Source: Methylocucumis oryzae
GTDB lineage: Bacteria; Pseudomonadota; Gammaproteobacteria; Methylococcales; Methylomonadaceae
Direction: 5' to 3'
Assembly (NCBI RefSeq): GCF_000963695.1
Contig: NZ_LAJX01000002.1
Coordinates: 1-33,848, forward strand
Length of the DNA stretch: 33,848 nucleotides
Program-made: the position numbers and the translations under genes
Shown: positions 21,001 to 30,900 of the stretch, piece after piece
Layout of the letters: each line of letters opens with the position of its first letter
How positions within the stretch are numbered: the stretch's first letter is position 1
Notes under the pieces: generated by a model
The model's database searches: none
What the model was told of the DNA's origin: nothing
What the model saw: the letters and a program-made list of their open reading frames with translations, nothing else

Positions 21001-23992
21001 GTTCACTAGCCTTAAGTTCCTGCTCGGCATGTTTGCGCTTAGTAATATCTACATGTGTTCCACTTATAAGTAGTGGCTTACCCTCTGGCGTTCGATTAAT
21101 CAAGCGCCCTCGGTCGGATACCCATACCCAATGTCCTTGCTTGTGCTTCATTCGAACTTCGCATTCGTAATAATCGGATTTTTCGTCGAAATGCTCCTGC
21201 AAAAGCCGATTTGCCAGCTTATAGTCATCTGGATGGATAAATGCTTTCCAGGTGTCAGTATTAAAAGGAGATAGCTCAGCCAGCGTATAACCGAAAATTT
21301 CGGCCCAGCGCTCGTTGAAATAGCACGCGCCAGTTTGTAGATTCCATTCCCAGGTGCCTGCGTGAGTGCCGTCGATAATGTCGCGAAGGCGACGGCGCTC
21401 CTCATCAAGTTGCTCCAAAATCAGTTTGCGTTCGGTAATATCTTGTACGGTACCGACGGCTGATAGTGGTTTTCCATCTTTTGAGTGTGTAATCTCGGCC
21501 AGTTCGCGAACCCATAAGGTTTGCCCGTTTACGACGATGCGATGTTCGATGTCATAATCGCTGCCGTCCAATGCGGCATTCCAGGCTAGAAAGAGCTTTT
21601 CACGGTCGTCTGGATGTACAGTGCTAATAAATCTAGCTAAGTCGACATTTTCTCCTAGAGGGATTCCGAAGATACGATAGGTTTCAGTTGACCACAGTAA
21701 TTGGTTATTAGCCAGATCAATGGTCCAACTACCAATTCGGCCAATTGCCTGAGCTCGATTTAAGTTGTTTTCGCTATTTTGTAAGGCAATTTCTGCTTGC
21801 TTGCGCTCGCTAATATCAGTACCTATACCGATTAACATAGGCTGACCATCTATTTCGATTCTAGCGCCTGTCCAGAAATAAGGTATCTTGTTGCCATGTT
21901 TGACTAGCATATCGGCTTCAACGCTGCCGCTACCTTCGGTCATCACTCGATTGATTTCCTTTTCGACTTTGGCTTTATCAGGAATGTCGAACAAGTCCAG
22001 AGGGTGCATTGCGGCCACTTCTGTTTTACTGCGCTGACTCAGCTTTTCCATATTACTATTCCACACAATAAAGCGTCCGTTTTGGTCAAACAGATAAAAA
22101 ATGCCTGGAATCGATTCCAATATTTGTTTGCGTAATTCGGTATCTTTGCGAACAGCATTTTCAGCTGTTACCCTATCGGAAATATCTCGAACGACTGCGT
22201 GAATAATCTTTTGATTTTTATGTAAGATACGGGTCATTAAGACCTCGGTCGGAAAACATTCGCCATTTGCGCGTTTGTGCTCCCATTCAAAAAAATGGGC
22301 ACCTTGTTCTAAAGCTATATTAGTCATGGCATCGGCCTTAATGCTTGACAGCATTCCGTCAGGCTGCCGCTCTGGCGATAGTGCGTCTGGAGATAGCTGA
22401 CAGAACATCTCAGTAGACGTAATCCCAAACATTTCCAGACAAGCGCGATTAGCATCGGAAAAATGCCCATCTTGTAGCAATATGGACGCATCCATTGTGT
22501 CTTCAAACAGTTTACGAAAGCGTTCTTCGCTTTCGGCTAAAGCCTCTTCACGTTGCTGTCGTTCGGTGATGTCTCGCGCTATGCCTAGCACACCTATCAA
22601 TTTTCCACTGGAATCGTGCATAGGCGTTTTAATTGTTTCAAAGAAACCACAATAACCGTTAGTCTTGAAGGTTAGCCATTCCTGGTTCATTAGAGGCGAG
22701 TTCGCAGCTATGGCAGCTAAATCATGTTCCCGAAAAAACTTGGCTAATTCACTTTCATTGAAGTCATAATCGGTTCTGCCTATGATTTCAGATTCTTTGG
22801 CATCATAGAGCTGTTCGAATAAACGATTACAGGTGAGATAAACACCGTTCGGGTCTTTAAGCCAAACTAAATCTGGCATGGTGTTAATTAGCGTTCTAAG
22901 ATGGGCTTTTTCATATTCGAGATGTTTGGCATCCTCTTCGAGTTGCTGGCGGGTAGAAATAAGTTCTCGGTTGTATTTGAATAGAGTCACTATTAAGACT
23001 AATATCAGCAACACGAATAGTGCTAATGTGATGATGATTGGCCAGTGGTTGAGCCAAATATCCTCCCAGGTAATTTTAGGTTGTGTATCATAGGGCGGAA
23101 TTCTTAAGATTCTAACTAACTCACGTACTGGTTCGTAATTGTAAGGAATGGCGAAAGCGTAAATTCCCATCGCTTTGGTAATAGTGCCGCCTTGGGGTAA
23201 TGACAATAAAGCGGCAGTAAATTTCCCCGCTTGCTCTGGGTTTACATGCGGCAGTGCAGCGATAGGCCACTCGGGATAAAGTCGTGTTGAGGCAGCTAGA
23301 GGAAATCCTGGTAAGTCTTGTAAGTTAAGTACTTTCAATATGCCCGGGGCCACTTTTTTTTCGTTGAGCATTTCCTCCAGTAGGCCGCTACGCACGAAAC
23401 CTACATCAATTCGTCCCTCAATTAGCGCTTGAATAATCTTGTCATGTGGCACTCCAAACATCTCTATGGATTTTGCTTCCTTAGTTATATTCAGACCATG
23501 CTCTGCTAATTCGAAAGCCTGCATTTGGTAACCGCCGAAAGAGTTTATGCCAATTGCTCCAATGCGCTTTCCCTTGATGTCATCTAAGGTTTTTAAATCG
23601 CTACGGTCAGCTTTTATCAACATAGCGCCGCCAAAGCCTCGCATCGGAATGCCCTGATATTCGCTTACCAATCCAGCTAGCGGTTGTGTTAAGCCTAGTC
23701 GATGCTCCAGTACTACATAGTTAGCAGGATTAGTGACGATAAAATCGATTTCTCTGCGCTGAATAGCTGATTCTAATTCCGAGTAGTCGTAAACCTTGAG
23801 CTGGAAGCGCTCAGCATGGTGACGCTCTTTGAAATATTCATTTAAATAGGGAATCAACGCTTGCCAATGCGCTTCGACTTGAGCTTTAGGTCGATAGGCC
23901 AGTAAACCAATCTTAAGAGTATTTTCTGAGAAACATGTAAAGCTTAATAACAAGCCAACCCATACTAAAACAAAACGGGTAAAGAGGGTCAT
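18035..23992 (-). CDS. Giant hybrid histidine kinase: PhnD-like sensor, eight PAS, REC, HPt
   Basis: Complete phosphorelay in one inner-membrane protein of 1985 residues. A signal peptide (about 1-22) leads to a periplasmic binding fold like PhnD phosphonate-binding proteins and TtrS-type sensors (about 25-310: LKIGLLAYRPK, DFIVTNPANY, GAIGINSFGGYQ). One transmembrane helix follows near 330-352. Eight consecutive PAS units of about 125 residues come next, each closing with a DI(T/S)-(E/D/K)-R/K motif. HisKA His1409 is in SHEIRTPMN, then the ATPase (GTGLGLTI), receiver Asp1699 (LMDMQMPVMDG) and HPt His1843 (AHSLKG). No DNA-binding output is attached, so an unseen response regulator should receive the phosphate. 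It starts 4 nt after the binding-protein gene and probably depends on it for translation. It is intact despite its length. The ligand is unknown. Confidence 0.92.
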   Translation of the reverse strand: MTLFTRFVLVWVGLLLSFTCFSENTLKIGLLAYRPKAQVEAHWQALIPYLNEYFKERHHAERFQLKVYDYSELESAIQRREIDFIVTNPANYVVLEHRLGLTQPLAGLVSEYQGIPMRGFGGAMLIKADRSDLKTLDDIKGKRIGAIGINSFGGYQMQAFELAEHGLNITKEAKSIEMFGVPHDKIIQALIEGRIDVGFVRSGLLEEMLNEKKVAPGILKVLNLQDLPGFPLAASTRLYPEWPIAALPHVNPEQAGKFTAALLSLPQGGTITKAMGIYAFAIPYNYEPVRELVRILRIPPYDTQPKITWEDIWLNHWPIIITLALFVLLILVLIVTLFKYNRELISTRQQLEEDAKHLEYEKAHLRTLINTMPDLVWLKDPNGVYLTCNRLFEQLYDAKESEIIGRTDYDFNESELAKFFREHDLAAIAANSPLMNQEWLTFKTNGYCGFFETIKTPMHDSSGKLIGVLGIARDITERQQREEALAESEERFRKLFEDTMDASILLQDGHFSDANRACLEMFGITSTEMFCQLSPDALSPERQPDGMLSSIKADAMTNIALEQGAHFFEWEHKRANGECFPTEVLMTRILHKNQKIIHAVVRDISDRVTAENAVRKDTELRKQILESIPGIFYLFDQNGRFIVWNSNMEKLSQRSKTEVAAMHPLDLFDIPDKAKVEKEINRVMTEGSGSVEADMLVKHGNKIPYFWTGARIEIDGQPMLIGIGTDISERKQAEIALQNSENNLNRAQAIGRIGSWTIDLANNQLLWSTETYRIFGIPLGENVDLARFISTVHPDDREKLFLAWNAALDGSDYDIEHRIVVNGQTLWVRELAEITHSKDGKPLSAVGTVQDITERKLILEQLDEERRRLRDIIDGTHAGTWEWNLQTGACYFNERWAEIFGYTLAELSPFNTDTWKAFIHPDDYKLANRLLQEHFDEKSDYYECEVRMKHKQGHWVWVSDRGRLINRTPEGKPLLISGTHVDITKRKHAEQELKASEQRFRNMAENTTDWLWACDLQGQHIYSNQVCVDFFGYGFEQLRTIDTTNLIHPDDLQLFISTLDNAAKHKTGWKNIVIRWKGRQGTYLSLESSGVAILDESGNVIGFQGIDRDITERLQAQQALKESEFFLRESQRIGNLGGWRANPMANTLMWTEGVYNIVDMPLDYTPDLKTGLDFYPPDSRERVVASLNNTLTTGQPFSIEVEVRDSKGVLKGVELRGFPHYQGEQIDYLMGTLQDITERKRSIENLQKLWLAVEQSPNIIIITNLDAKIEYVNRRYQEATGYSNQEAIGRIPEIMQSQNNGQANGLSVWNALKDGKQWSGECVNRRKDGSEYILQAYISPVCQLNGEISHYLLIEEDITEKKRMAEELNAYHHHLENLVKSRTIELEQAREAAEMASRSKSVFLANMSHEIRTPMNAIMGMTHLLRRDLHDPKHLDKLSKINVASKHLLGLINDILDLSKIEAERLTIEETAINLGSIIDHVCSMMMDRALNKGIAFIQEIDPLLRDLTLSGDPLRIGQILINYVGNAVKFTERGQIALRAKLLSQNDQNVDVRFEVQDTGIGMTEEQQARVFDAFEQGHTSTTRKYGGTGLGLTISRHLAHMMKGEVGVKCSEGIGCIFWFNVTLNRIDPSSLPVAIKVGAIDFRHNATILLVEDNEINQEVAKQLLESTGLIVDVAWHGGEALELVKHKHYDLILMDMQMPVMDGLEATRQIRLLPAYGSIPIIAMTANAFEEDKQQCMIAGMNDFLSKPFDPDMLFSVLIRWIPKPSKMQANSTEPQIELSILTNSPQLNVDNGLRSFSGKQEKYLEFLKRFLTIHANDASLIETMLANGDREAARRQAHSLKGVAALLGLEQVRESALTLEQELKLPESVSDIGMLIAGLSEAIKTGEITIRKIMTGHQADAPKLINQLELKQRIVMLESSLLTNNLEAINVWREIEPQLSEIINNERLENLRQQLEQYDLPAALENLRSIIEEYPQLHSY

Positions 23993-23996
23993 AATG

Positions 23997-24978
23997 TCAG
24001 GATTTAGGCAAATAAGCAGCCGTAAAAAAGTCTGCTGGAATTAGGTTAGGATTCATGTTGATTAGGGTAGCAAGTTCCGTTGCCAATGCATTTAATTCGC
24101 TAGCCGAACCATCTAAGATATGACGATTATAAATGAGATCAGGTAATTGCAGGCCTCGATAAAACAGTTGTATATCTTCTGCTTGGGCACCTAATCGTTT
24201 CGATAGACGGTAAGCGGTGTCAATAGGATTGGTTTTCCAGGCCCTTTGTGCCTTGAAATGACTGCTTATCAGAGCTTGAAGCTGTTGGCTATATGCTTGA
24301 GCAGCATTCCTGCGCACGGCCAAAACATCAAAAATGGTATTGGGTATTTCCCGACTATCAAATAATCGAGTAACCCCTAATTGTTCAATTTTTGTCGCAG
24401 TCGGTTCATAAGTAATCAATGCGTCTATCGTGTTGTTTTGCCAGCTAGTGAAGTGGGAATTGCTATTAATATGAACAATTTTAATATCAGCTGCAAGCAA
24501 ACCGGCCTTAGCCATGATTTTTTTTAACATTAGCGCCCCAACAGCAGTGGTTTCAACGCCTATTCGTGCGCCTCTTAATTCAGATAGGCTTTTGATATGT
24601 GGTTTAACCATTAAGACATCAGCGCCAGACGATACGTCGAATATTAATACTATGTAAAGAGGTATGCCTTGTTTAATGGCGAGCAAGGTTTCGTCTAGTG
24701 TCAAGGCTGCTCCTTGAACTGTGCCGTTCAACAAAAGTTCTATAGATTCAGTAGCGTTTTGGGTTTCTACCAAAAACGGTATCTTCTGGTTTCATCCAGC
24801 CCATATCGCGGGCAAGAAATAAGAATTCATAACCAGGCCATGTGTGGCCGGCAATTCTGATAGGACCTAATGCGTTACAGCCAGCTAGCCCCTCAAACCA
24901 TGACGCGACGGAAATAAAAGATAAAATTTTTAAAAAGCGGCGACGGTTAACTTGTAAACAAGATTGGTCGATGAGCAT
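23997..24978 (-). CDS. Tat-type lipoprotein, NMT1/SsuA-like substrate-binding protein, one frameshift
   Basis: Periplasmic solute-binding protein of the NMT1/SsuA/TauA class. The ATG at 24978 is preceded by GGAGAA at 7 nt, which decides the start over an upstream in-frame ATG at 25029. A twin-arginine motif RRRFLK (12-17), a hydrophobic stretch and a lipobox LAGC (Cys34) predict a membrane-anchored lipoprotein. The fold signature follows (GHTWPGYEFLFLARDMGW, VETQNATESIELL, ALTLDE, GVETTAVGALM, ALITYEPTA). An extra base in the A5 run at 24772-24776 (T5 on the coding strand) splits the frame. Repair gives about 326 residues. No ABC permease or ATPase is present, and the gene is immediately followed by the hybrid kinase. 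It therefore probably delivers a ligand signal to that kinase rather than feeding a transporter. Ligand unknown. Confidence 0.85.
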
Positions 24979-25110
24979 TATATTTTCTCCGATACCAGCA
25001 TGGCCAGGTTGCCAACGCGCGTAAGTCAAAGATACTGAGTTTTAGGCTTCTGAGCAATGTTAACGATAACAGGCAAATGCTTTTTTATTATTTTTTATAA
25101 AATCAAACAC

Positions 25111-25251
25111 TTAGGGCTCAGCGCCTAATAAATGTTTTATCTTCAAAACGCCTCTCTGAATGCCCATCGCTTGTTCAATTTCGGCTAGCGCGTAAGAGTT
25201 GTTGAGAATGTTTTGTCGGTCGAGAGCGGAATGGGTTAGGTCTTTGCTCAT
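25111..25251 (-). CDS. Short 46-residue ORF of unknown function
   Basis: The ATG opens MSKDLTHSALDRQNILNNSY and the frame closes at TAA after GAEP. The composition is protein-like (soluble, helix-forming, with ALAEIEQAMGI resembling a DNA-binding helix region), but I do not recognise a family. It could be the surviving N-terminal part of a longer DNA-binding or accessory protein that was truncated. There is no good ribosome site. It fills the otherwise empty 329-bp gap between the lipoprotein gene and the HhH gene. Confidence 0.4.
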   Translation of the reverse strand: MSKDLTHSALDRQNILNNSYALAEIEQAMGIQRGVLKIKHLLGAEP

Positions 25252-25358
25252 GTTATGCGCTGAACAGTATTGAGTTTACTGACTTACTCATGCCGGTGTG
25301 TCTAAAGCAGGCTACCGTAAACATTGACGCTTCGCCGATACCCTGCTTTGATAGCTTT

Positions 25359-26093
25359 TTAAAGCGAGATATACGCGCGAATTCTTGCTAGCAATTTCTC
25401 ACCCATCCCTTTGACTTTTAATAATTCGTCTAGTGATGAGAAGGGGCGGGTTGAGACAATGTTTTCAGCAAGGTTTTTTGATATACCTTTTACTGCTTTG
25501 ATTTCTTCAAGAGCCGCTTCATTGAGTGAAACTGCTTTGGGGGCTTCTGGCGCTTTAGTTTTAGTCGTCGCTTTAACAGGCTCGGCTGCTTTTCCCGATG
25601 TTTCTTTGCCAGCGGTAAAATCGACGTTGATGATGTTATCGCTTTCACTGCGGATAATTGCGGGTTTGTTTGCCGTGTAAGGTAACGAGAAAATGATTTG
25701 ATCACGCGTGGTGTAACCGTCGGCAGTCCATTCGCGTAGTAATAATGCAAAATACCATTTTCCCGCAGGCGGTTCTTGAAAAATCAAATCATAGCGGCAA
25801 TTACTTAAATAATGTTCGCCATATAGCTCACCAATCGTAGTGGCTGCTAATAAGTGACCTTCGCTAGTATCGGTCGCTTGAGGTGTTTTAAATGCCCAAA
25901 GTTCTATAGCTAAGGTGCCGCTTATATCACCTTGTGGGCGGTGATTGCTGATTTCAGCGATGTTGATGACGATGCGGTTGTCTTGGATGTCATAGCCACA
26001 ATTGCCGAGTAAAGCTATTTCTTGTGATAAAACGTTATTTGCTGCTTGTATTGCGCTCATAGTGATTATTTCGGTTGTTGAAAGAGCGGACAT
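25359..26093 (-). CDS. Unknown N-terminal domain plus ComEA-like helix-hairpin-helix
   Basis: A 244-residue protein without signal peptide or membrane segment. Residues 1-150 are of unknown type and probably beta-rich (RIVINIAEISNHRP, GTLAIELWAF, YDLIFQEPPAGKWYFALLL). Then comes a low-complexity Ala/Lys/Thr/Pro linker (about 165-190). The last 55 residues carry two helix-hairpin-helix motifs (IKAVKGISKNLAENIV and LLKVKGMGEKLLARI) like ComEA and other DNA- or protein-binding HhH domains. AAAGG lies about 6 nt before the 26093 start. An internal ATG at 26060 is less likely. A palindrome GCTTTTTAAAGC overlaps the stop, and AAAGCAGG/CCTGCTTT (25304-25349) lies beyond it. It precedes no competence genes, so its role is unknown. 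Confidence 0.7.
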   Translation of the reverse strand: MSALSTTEIITMSAIQAANNVLSQEIALLGNCGYDIQDNRIVINIAEISNHRPQGDISGTLAIELWAFKTPQATDTSEGHLLAATTIGELYGEHYLSNCRYDLIFQEPPAGKWYFALLLREWTADGYTTRDQIIFSLPYTANKPAIIRSESDNIINVDFTAGKETSGKAAEPVKATTKTKAPEAPKAVSLNEAALEEIKAVKGISKNLAENIVSTRPFSSLDELLKVKGMGEKLLARIRAYISL

Positions 26094-26214
26094 TATAAGC
26101 CTTTCATAGCATTAAGTAACTGATTTTAAATAACCATTAGTGCTTTCTAAGCAGCTTTAAGCACGTAGTCAAGAATAAGCTAGTTGAACGGTTTGTTTCT
26201 TTTATTTGATTAAA

Positions 26215-27181
26215 TCATTGATTTATAATGTTTTTTGCTTGCAAGTCAGCATGATATGACGACCTAACTAACGGTGCACTCGCAACGTGTTGAAAACCTA
26301 AGGTTTGTGCGTAAGCGCCTAATTCGGTAAATTCTTCCGGCGTTAAGTAGCGCGCTACCGGTAAGTGCGCGGTGCTTGGTTGTAAATATTGGCCTAAAGT
26401 GAGCATGGTGCAGCCATGTGCTAACAAATCTTGTAAGACTTGTTTAACTTCATCTAGCTCTTCACCTATGCCTAACATCAGGCCAGATTTAGTGGGTATG
26501 CAGGGATGTAATGCTTTAAAACGTTGTAATAGCGTTAATGAGGTTTGGTAATCGGCACCGGGTCTAGCCATTTTGTATAGCCTAGGAACGGTTTCTAAGT
26601 TGTGGTTAAACACATCGCAAGGTTGTTCAGCGAGCGCAGTGAGCGCTGGTTCGATTCTGCCTCGGAAGTCTGGGACTAATATTTCGATTTTGGTATTAGG
26701 GGTGAGCGCTCTCACTTCTTTGATGCAGGCCGCAAAATGACTGCCACCGCCGTCGCGCAAGTCGTCTCTATCGACTGAGGTAATCACAACATAACGCAAT
26801 TGTAAATGCTGAATGGCCTCGGCTAAGCGTTTAGGCTCGTTGGCATCTAACGGCAGTGGTTTACCATGCGCGACATCGCAAAATGGGCAGCGCCGCGTAC
26901 ATATATCGCCCATAATCATAAAACGTCGCTGTGCCATGGTTAAAGCATTCGGCTAGGTTAGGGCAGGCGGCTTCTTCACAAACGGTATGTAAATTGTGTT
27001 CGCGTAATAATTGTTTTACTTCAGTGACTTTAGGTTCGGTGCTGAGCTTAATTCGTATCCAATCGGGTTTTCTTAATAGCTGTTCGGTAGGTTCTACTTT
27101 AATGGGAATTCGCGCCAGTTTTTCTGTGCTACGTTGATGGGAATCAGGGGTGGAGCGGGACGGTGCTTGATACGATGTCAT
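26215..27181 (-). CDS. lipA: Lipoyl synthase LipA, one frameshift
   Basis: Radical-SAM enzyme that inserts two sulfur atoms into octanoyl groups on lipoyl carrier domains, the last step of lipoate biosynthesis. The auxiliary iron-sulfur cluster cysteines are Cys68, Cys73 and Cys79 ([12 protein letters not shown]). The radical-SAM motif CTRRCPFC gives Cys94, Cys98 and Cys101. The C-terminal RSSYHA supplies the serine ligand of the auxiliary cluster. The frame breaks between HGTATF and MIMGDIC, where GTTT has become GTTTT (A4 at 26920-26923 on the plus strand). Deleting one base gives about 321 residues, the normal length. The start codon overlaps the lipB stop by 4 nt (ATGA), so the pair is translationally coupled. 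As an essential pathway gene, its break is very likely a sequence error. Confidence 0.95.
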
Positions 27182-27786
27182 AAGATTAATCTTTGGCTAA
27201 TGGCTTGTACGATGTGAGTCGCGAGTTGGTTAGTATCAATGTCTACGCCTAAATCGGCGAGTTGTGTGGTTTGTAGCCCAGCATAGCCACAAGGATTGAT
27301 ACCACTAAATGGGGTTAAGTCCATGCAATTGTTTAGACTTAAGCCATGATAACTGCAATGGTTTTTTATTCGTAAACCAATGGCGCCGATTTTTTTGCTT
27401 TCGACATAAACCCCCGGCGCTTCTGGGCGCGCGTATGCCATTATGCCATAGTCGGCTAATACAGCTAGCATTGCTTGTTCGAGTAGGCTGACCAGTTGTC
27501 TGATAGTGAGTCCGTGTCGTTTGATATCGAGTAGGGTATAGACCACGGCTTGACCGGGACCGTGATAGGTGATTTGACCACCTCGGTCAGTGTTGATAAC
27601 GGGTATTTCTGTGGTGGCGAGCAAGTGTTCACGCTTACCAGCTAAGCCTAATGTGTAAACGGGATTGTGCTCGACAATCCAGCATTCGTCATTGGTAGTG
27701 GCTTGGCGTTGCTCAGTAAATGCTTGCATTTGTCGCCAAATGGTTAGGTAGTCTTGTCGGCCTAATTGTTTAATCTGTAACGTCAT
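27178..27786 (-). CDS. lipB: Octanoyltransferase LipB
   Basis: Transfers octanoyl from acyl carrier protein to lipoyl domains of 2-oxoacid dehydrogenases and the glycine cleavage system, making the substrate for LipA. The 202-residue protein carries [12 protein letters not shown] (68-79), the catalytic Lys132 in [10 protein letters not shown] and the nucleophile Cys166 in GINPCGYAG. All are in expected order and spacing. It is first in the lipB-lipA unit, with its promoter in the 179-bp divergent spacer shared with the protease gene. The gene is intact. The upstream partner ybeD common in enterobacteria is absent here. Confidence 0.95.
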   Translation of the reverse strand: MTLQIKQLGRQDYLTIWRQMQAFTEQRQATTNDECWIVEHNPVYTLGLAGKREHLLATTEIPVINTDRGGQITYHGPGQAVVYTLLDIKRHGLTIRQLVSLLEQAMLAVLADYGIMAYARPEAPGVYVESKKIGAIGLRIKNHCSYHGLSLNNCMDLTPFSGINPCGYAGLQTTQLADLGVDIDTNQLATHIVQAISQRLIL

Positions 27787-27965
27787 GTTCGGTAATATTT
27801 AACTGTGATGTAGGCGGTGAAATTTTACCATTTTCTCTTATAGCGGTTAGGCTGGACAGGGTTTTATGGTCAAGTCTATACTGCGCGCTTTCCTTACATT
27901 TTATATTGTTAATCTGATACTTGCTTGTCGCTAGTTCTGTCTATTGCTTAGCTCAGGAGATTATT

Positions 27966-30900
27966 GTGAACACGTTTTATAAAAATTATAACTCAACGAA
28001 ATCAAGCAAACTTATCCGTGCTAAGTATCGGGTTAGGTTGCTTGTCGGTTTGTAGTGTGCTAACTGTTGCAGCCGCGCCTCCTGATATTAATCGGTTACA
28101 ACCGTTAAATTCAGGACCTGCGTCGAACCAAGCGGTGTTGACCACACCCTCAGACGAGGATACTCAGCGTAATAATAAATTAATGAACAAGCTAACGCAT
28201 TTATTAGAGCGCACTGATGAAAAAAGCAGCGATTTAAAACAATTATCCCCTAAACAACGTAAAGCGGCGGCTAAATTAATTGAGCAAACTGGTAGTGATA
28301 TTCGTTTACGGGTAAGGCAAGGCAGTAAAACGATTCGCTATTTAAAAGTCGCTGATAGCGATAAACGGCTTAAGATGTCTACGCATAAAGTGTTAACTGA
28401 TGAGGTGCGTAAACAAGTCGCGCAAGATTTTTTATCGGAGCATAAAGCGTTGTTAAGCATTAACGTCCCTGAAGAGGAGTTTGTGTTATTTAGCCAAAAC
28501 ACCGACGACTTAGGCTATAGCCATTTGCGCTATCATCAACAATACAATCAAATTCCTATATGGCCGTCGGATGCGACAGTGCATTTAGACAGCAGTGGTA
28601 ACGTAAGTTTATTCGAGGGTACTTATATTGCTACGCCTAGCCGTGTCGCTAGCACACCAGTGGTGACGGCTGATGACGCTATGGTCAAAGCCAAGGCTGC
28701 TGTACCCGATGCTGATAATGCAACAGTGAGCCAAGCTGAGCTGATTTATTTTGCTTTAGATGATAAGCCCGTGCGTTTAGCGTGGAAGCAAGAGGTCAAT
28801 GTTTCCGATAGTTCACGTTGGCTAGTCGTGATTGATGCTTTAGACGGCTCGGTATTGACGGCATTTAACGAAGTGATGAATGCCAATATCGTGGGTTCGG
28901 GTACTGATTTGTTGGGCGTGAAAAGACCGTTGAATGTGTGGAATCAGAGCGGTAAGTATTATTTGATTGATACCAGCAAAAAAATGTATGACAAATCGTC
29001 TAATCCGCCGGATGGTGATGTGAAAGGCGCCATTATTGTTGTTGATGCTAACCATAATGCGCAAGGCAATGATGGTTCTATCGATCTTTTTCATATTACT
29101 TCGAATAATCCAAATTCATGGCCGCTTTCTGATGGTGTTAGTGCGTCGTTTTGGTTTATCAAAAACTTATGATTATTTTTTAGAAAAGCACAATCGTAAT
29201 TCACTTGATGGTCAAGGTGGTACGATGTTAGGTGTCGTGCGTTACGATAACAATTTAGTCAATGCGTTTTGGAATGGGCAGTTTATGTCGTTTGGCGACG
29301 GTGCGCCGTTTGCTGGGGCTTATGATGTCGTTGGGCATGAGTTAGCCCACGGCGTGACGCAAAAAACCGCCAATTTGGTGTATAAAAATCAGTCAGGCGC
29401 ATTAAACGAATCGATGTCGGATGTGTTCGGTACTTTGGTCGAAGGTTATATCTATGGCAAGCTCAATTGGCGCATGGGTGAGGCTTTAGGCGATGTCAAG
29501 TTAGAGCGCGATATGAAAGATCCACACTCGGTTTTTATTCAAGATGGTTTTCCTTATCCAGCGAAAATGAGCGAGTTTTATGTCTTAGAGCAGGATAACG
29601 GTGGTGTTCATATCAATAGTAGCATTATCAACCATGCCTTTTATCAGCTTGCCGAAGGGGTAACCGGCGCAATTGGCACAGAAAAAGCCGGTAAGATTTT
29701 TTATCGGGCGTTAACTACGCATTTACAGACAAATTCACAATTTATTGATGCCCGCTTAGCTGCTGTGCAATCAGCAGAAGAATTATATGGCGCGAATTCC
29801 AAAGAGGCGGACGCGACGGCAAAGGCGTTTGACGTGGTTGAGATTTTTGAAGACCAAGGCACACCGACTGACCCTAATGAACGTCCGCCGGTTAATGGTA
29901 AAGATGCTACCGTATTTCTATATGTTAGCGGTGGTAACTATTACTTAGGTCGACGCGAAGGCAATGATCCTAATTTCGGCGTGTCGCTAGGCAATCGTGC
30001 ACTAGTCGGCAAGCGTCCAGTCGTGTCAGGCGACGGCAGTTATGCAATCTTTGTTAGTACAGACAATGACTTATGCAGTATCGCAACAGATAATAGCGAG
30101 GCTGCCGAGTGTTTAGGGTTGAATGGCTCGGTTTATTCCGTTGCGATGACGCCGGATGCTAACCGTTGGGCGTTTGTTTTACGCCAAAATGGTCAACCGA
30201 CGAATCAAATTTTAATTTTGGATATAGCGGCTAATACCAGTAAATCGTATGACTTAGTGGCACCATTAACCGATGGCGCGGGTGGTTATCCTATTGCATT
30301 TGCCGATTCTATGGACTTTAGTGCGGATGGTAAGGTGTTAGTTTATGACGCGTTAACCAAAGTGACCCAGCCTAATGGCAGCGTCAGCGAGATTTGGGCA
30401 ATGTACTCATTAGATATTGATAAGCAAATCTTTACGAGCTTGATTCCTCCAATAGAAGGTTATGCTATTGGTAACCCTGCCTTTGCCCAAACCACAGATA
30501 ATGTGATTGCTTTTGAGGCGTCAGATGTTTTTACCGATGAATCAGCCGTTTTTGCCGGTAATTTGCTGTCGGGTGAGGTGAAGTTGATTGGGCAATCGCT
30601 ACATTGTTGTATGTTGCCTAGTTTTAACGGCGACGATAGCGCTATGATTTATGGCTACTATACAGGGTTTCCTAATAGTTATTTTTCATTAGCTAATCAG
30701 CCTGTACAAGCTGACTGGATTACGCCTAAAGGTAATGCCACGGTTTGGCTTGACGATGCCTATGCCGGTGTGATTTATCGCCGTGGCGAGTTTAATGCAC
30801 CAACCGCTAATGTGGTGGCTAACTTAAAAGACATGCCGTTTGGTAGCGGTAAGGGTTTTCATGCTAGGGTGAAATTGAGTAACAAAGGCGATGCCGCAGT

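Noticed and set aside
18261-23093. Plus-strand ORFs opposite the hybrid kinase gene
   Set aside because: They are shadows of a fully conserved minus-strand gene with no signals of their own.
24979-25029. Upstream ATG at 25029 as the start of the binding-protein gene
   Set aside because: The GGAGAA site and the Tat/lipobox signal peptide both fit the ATG at 24978.
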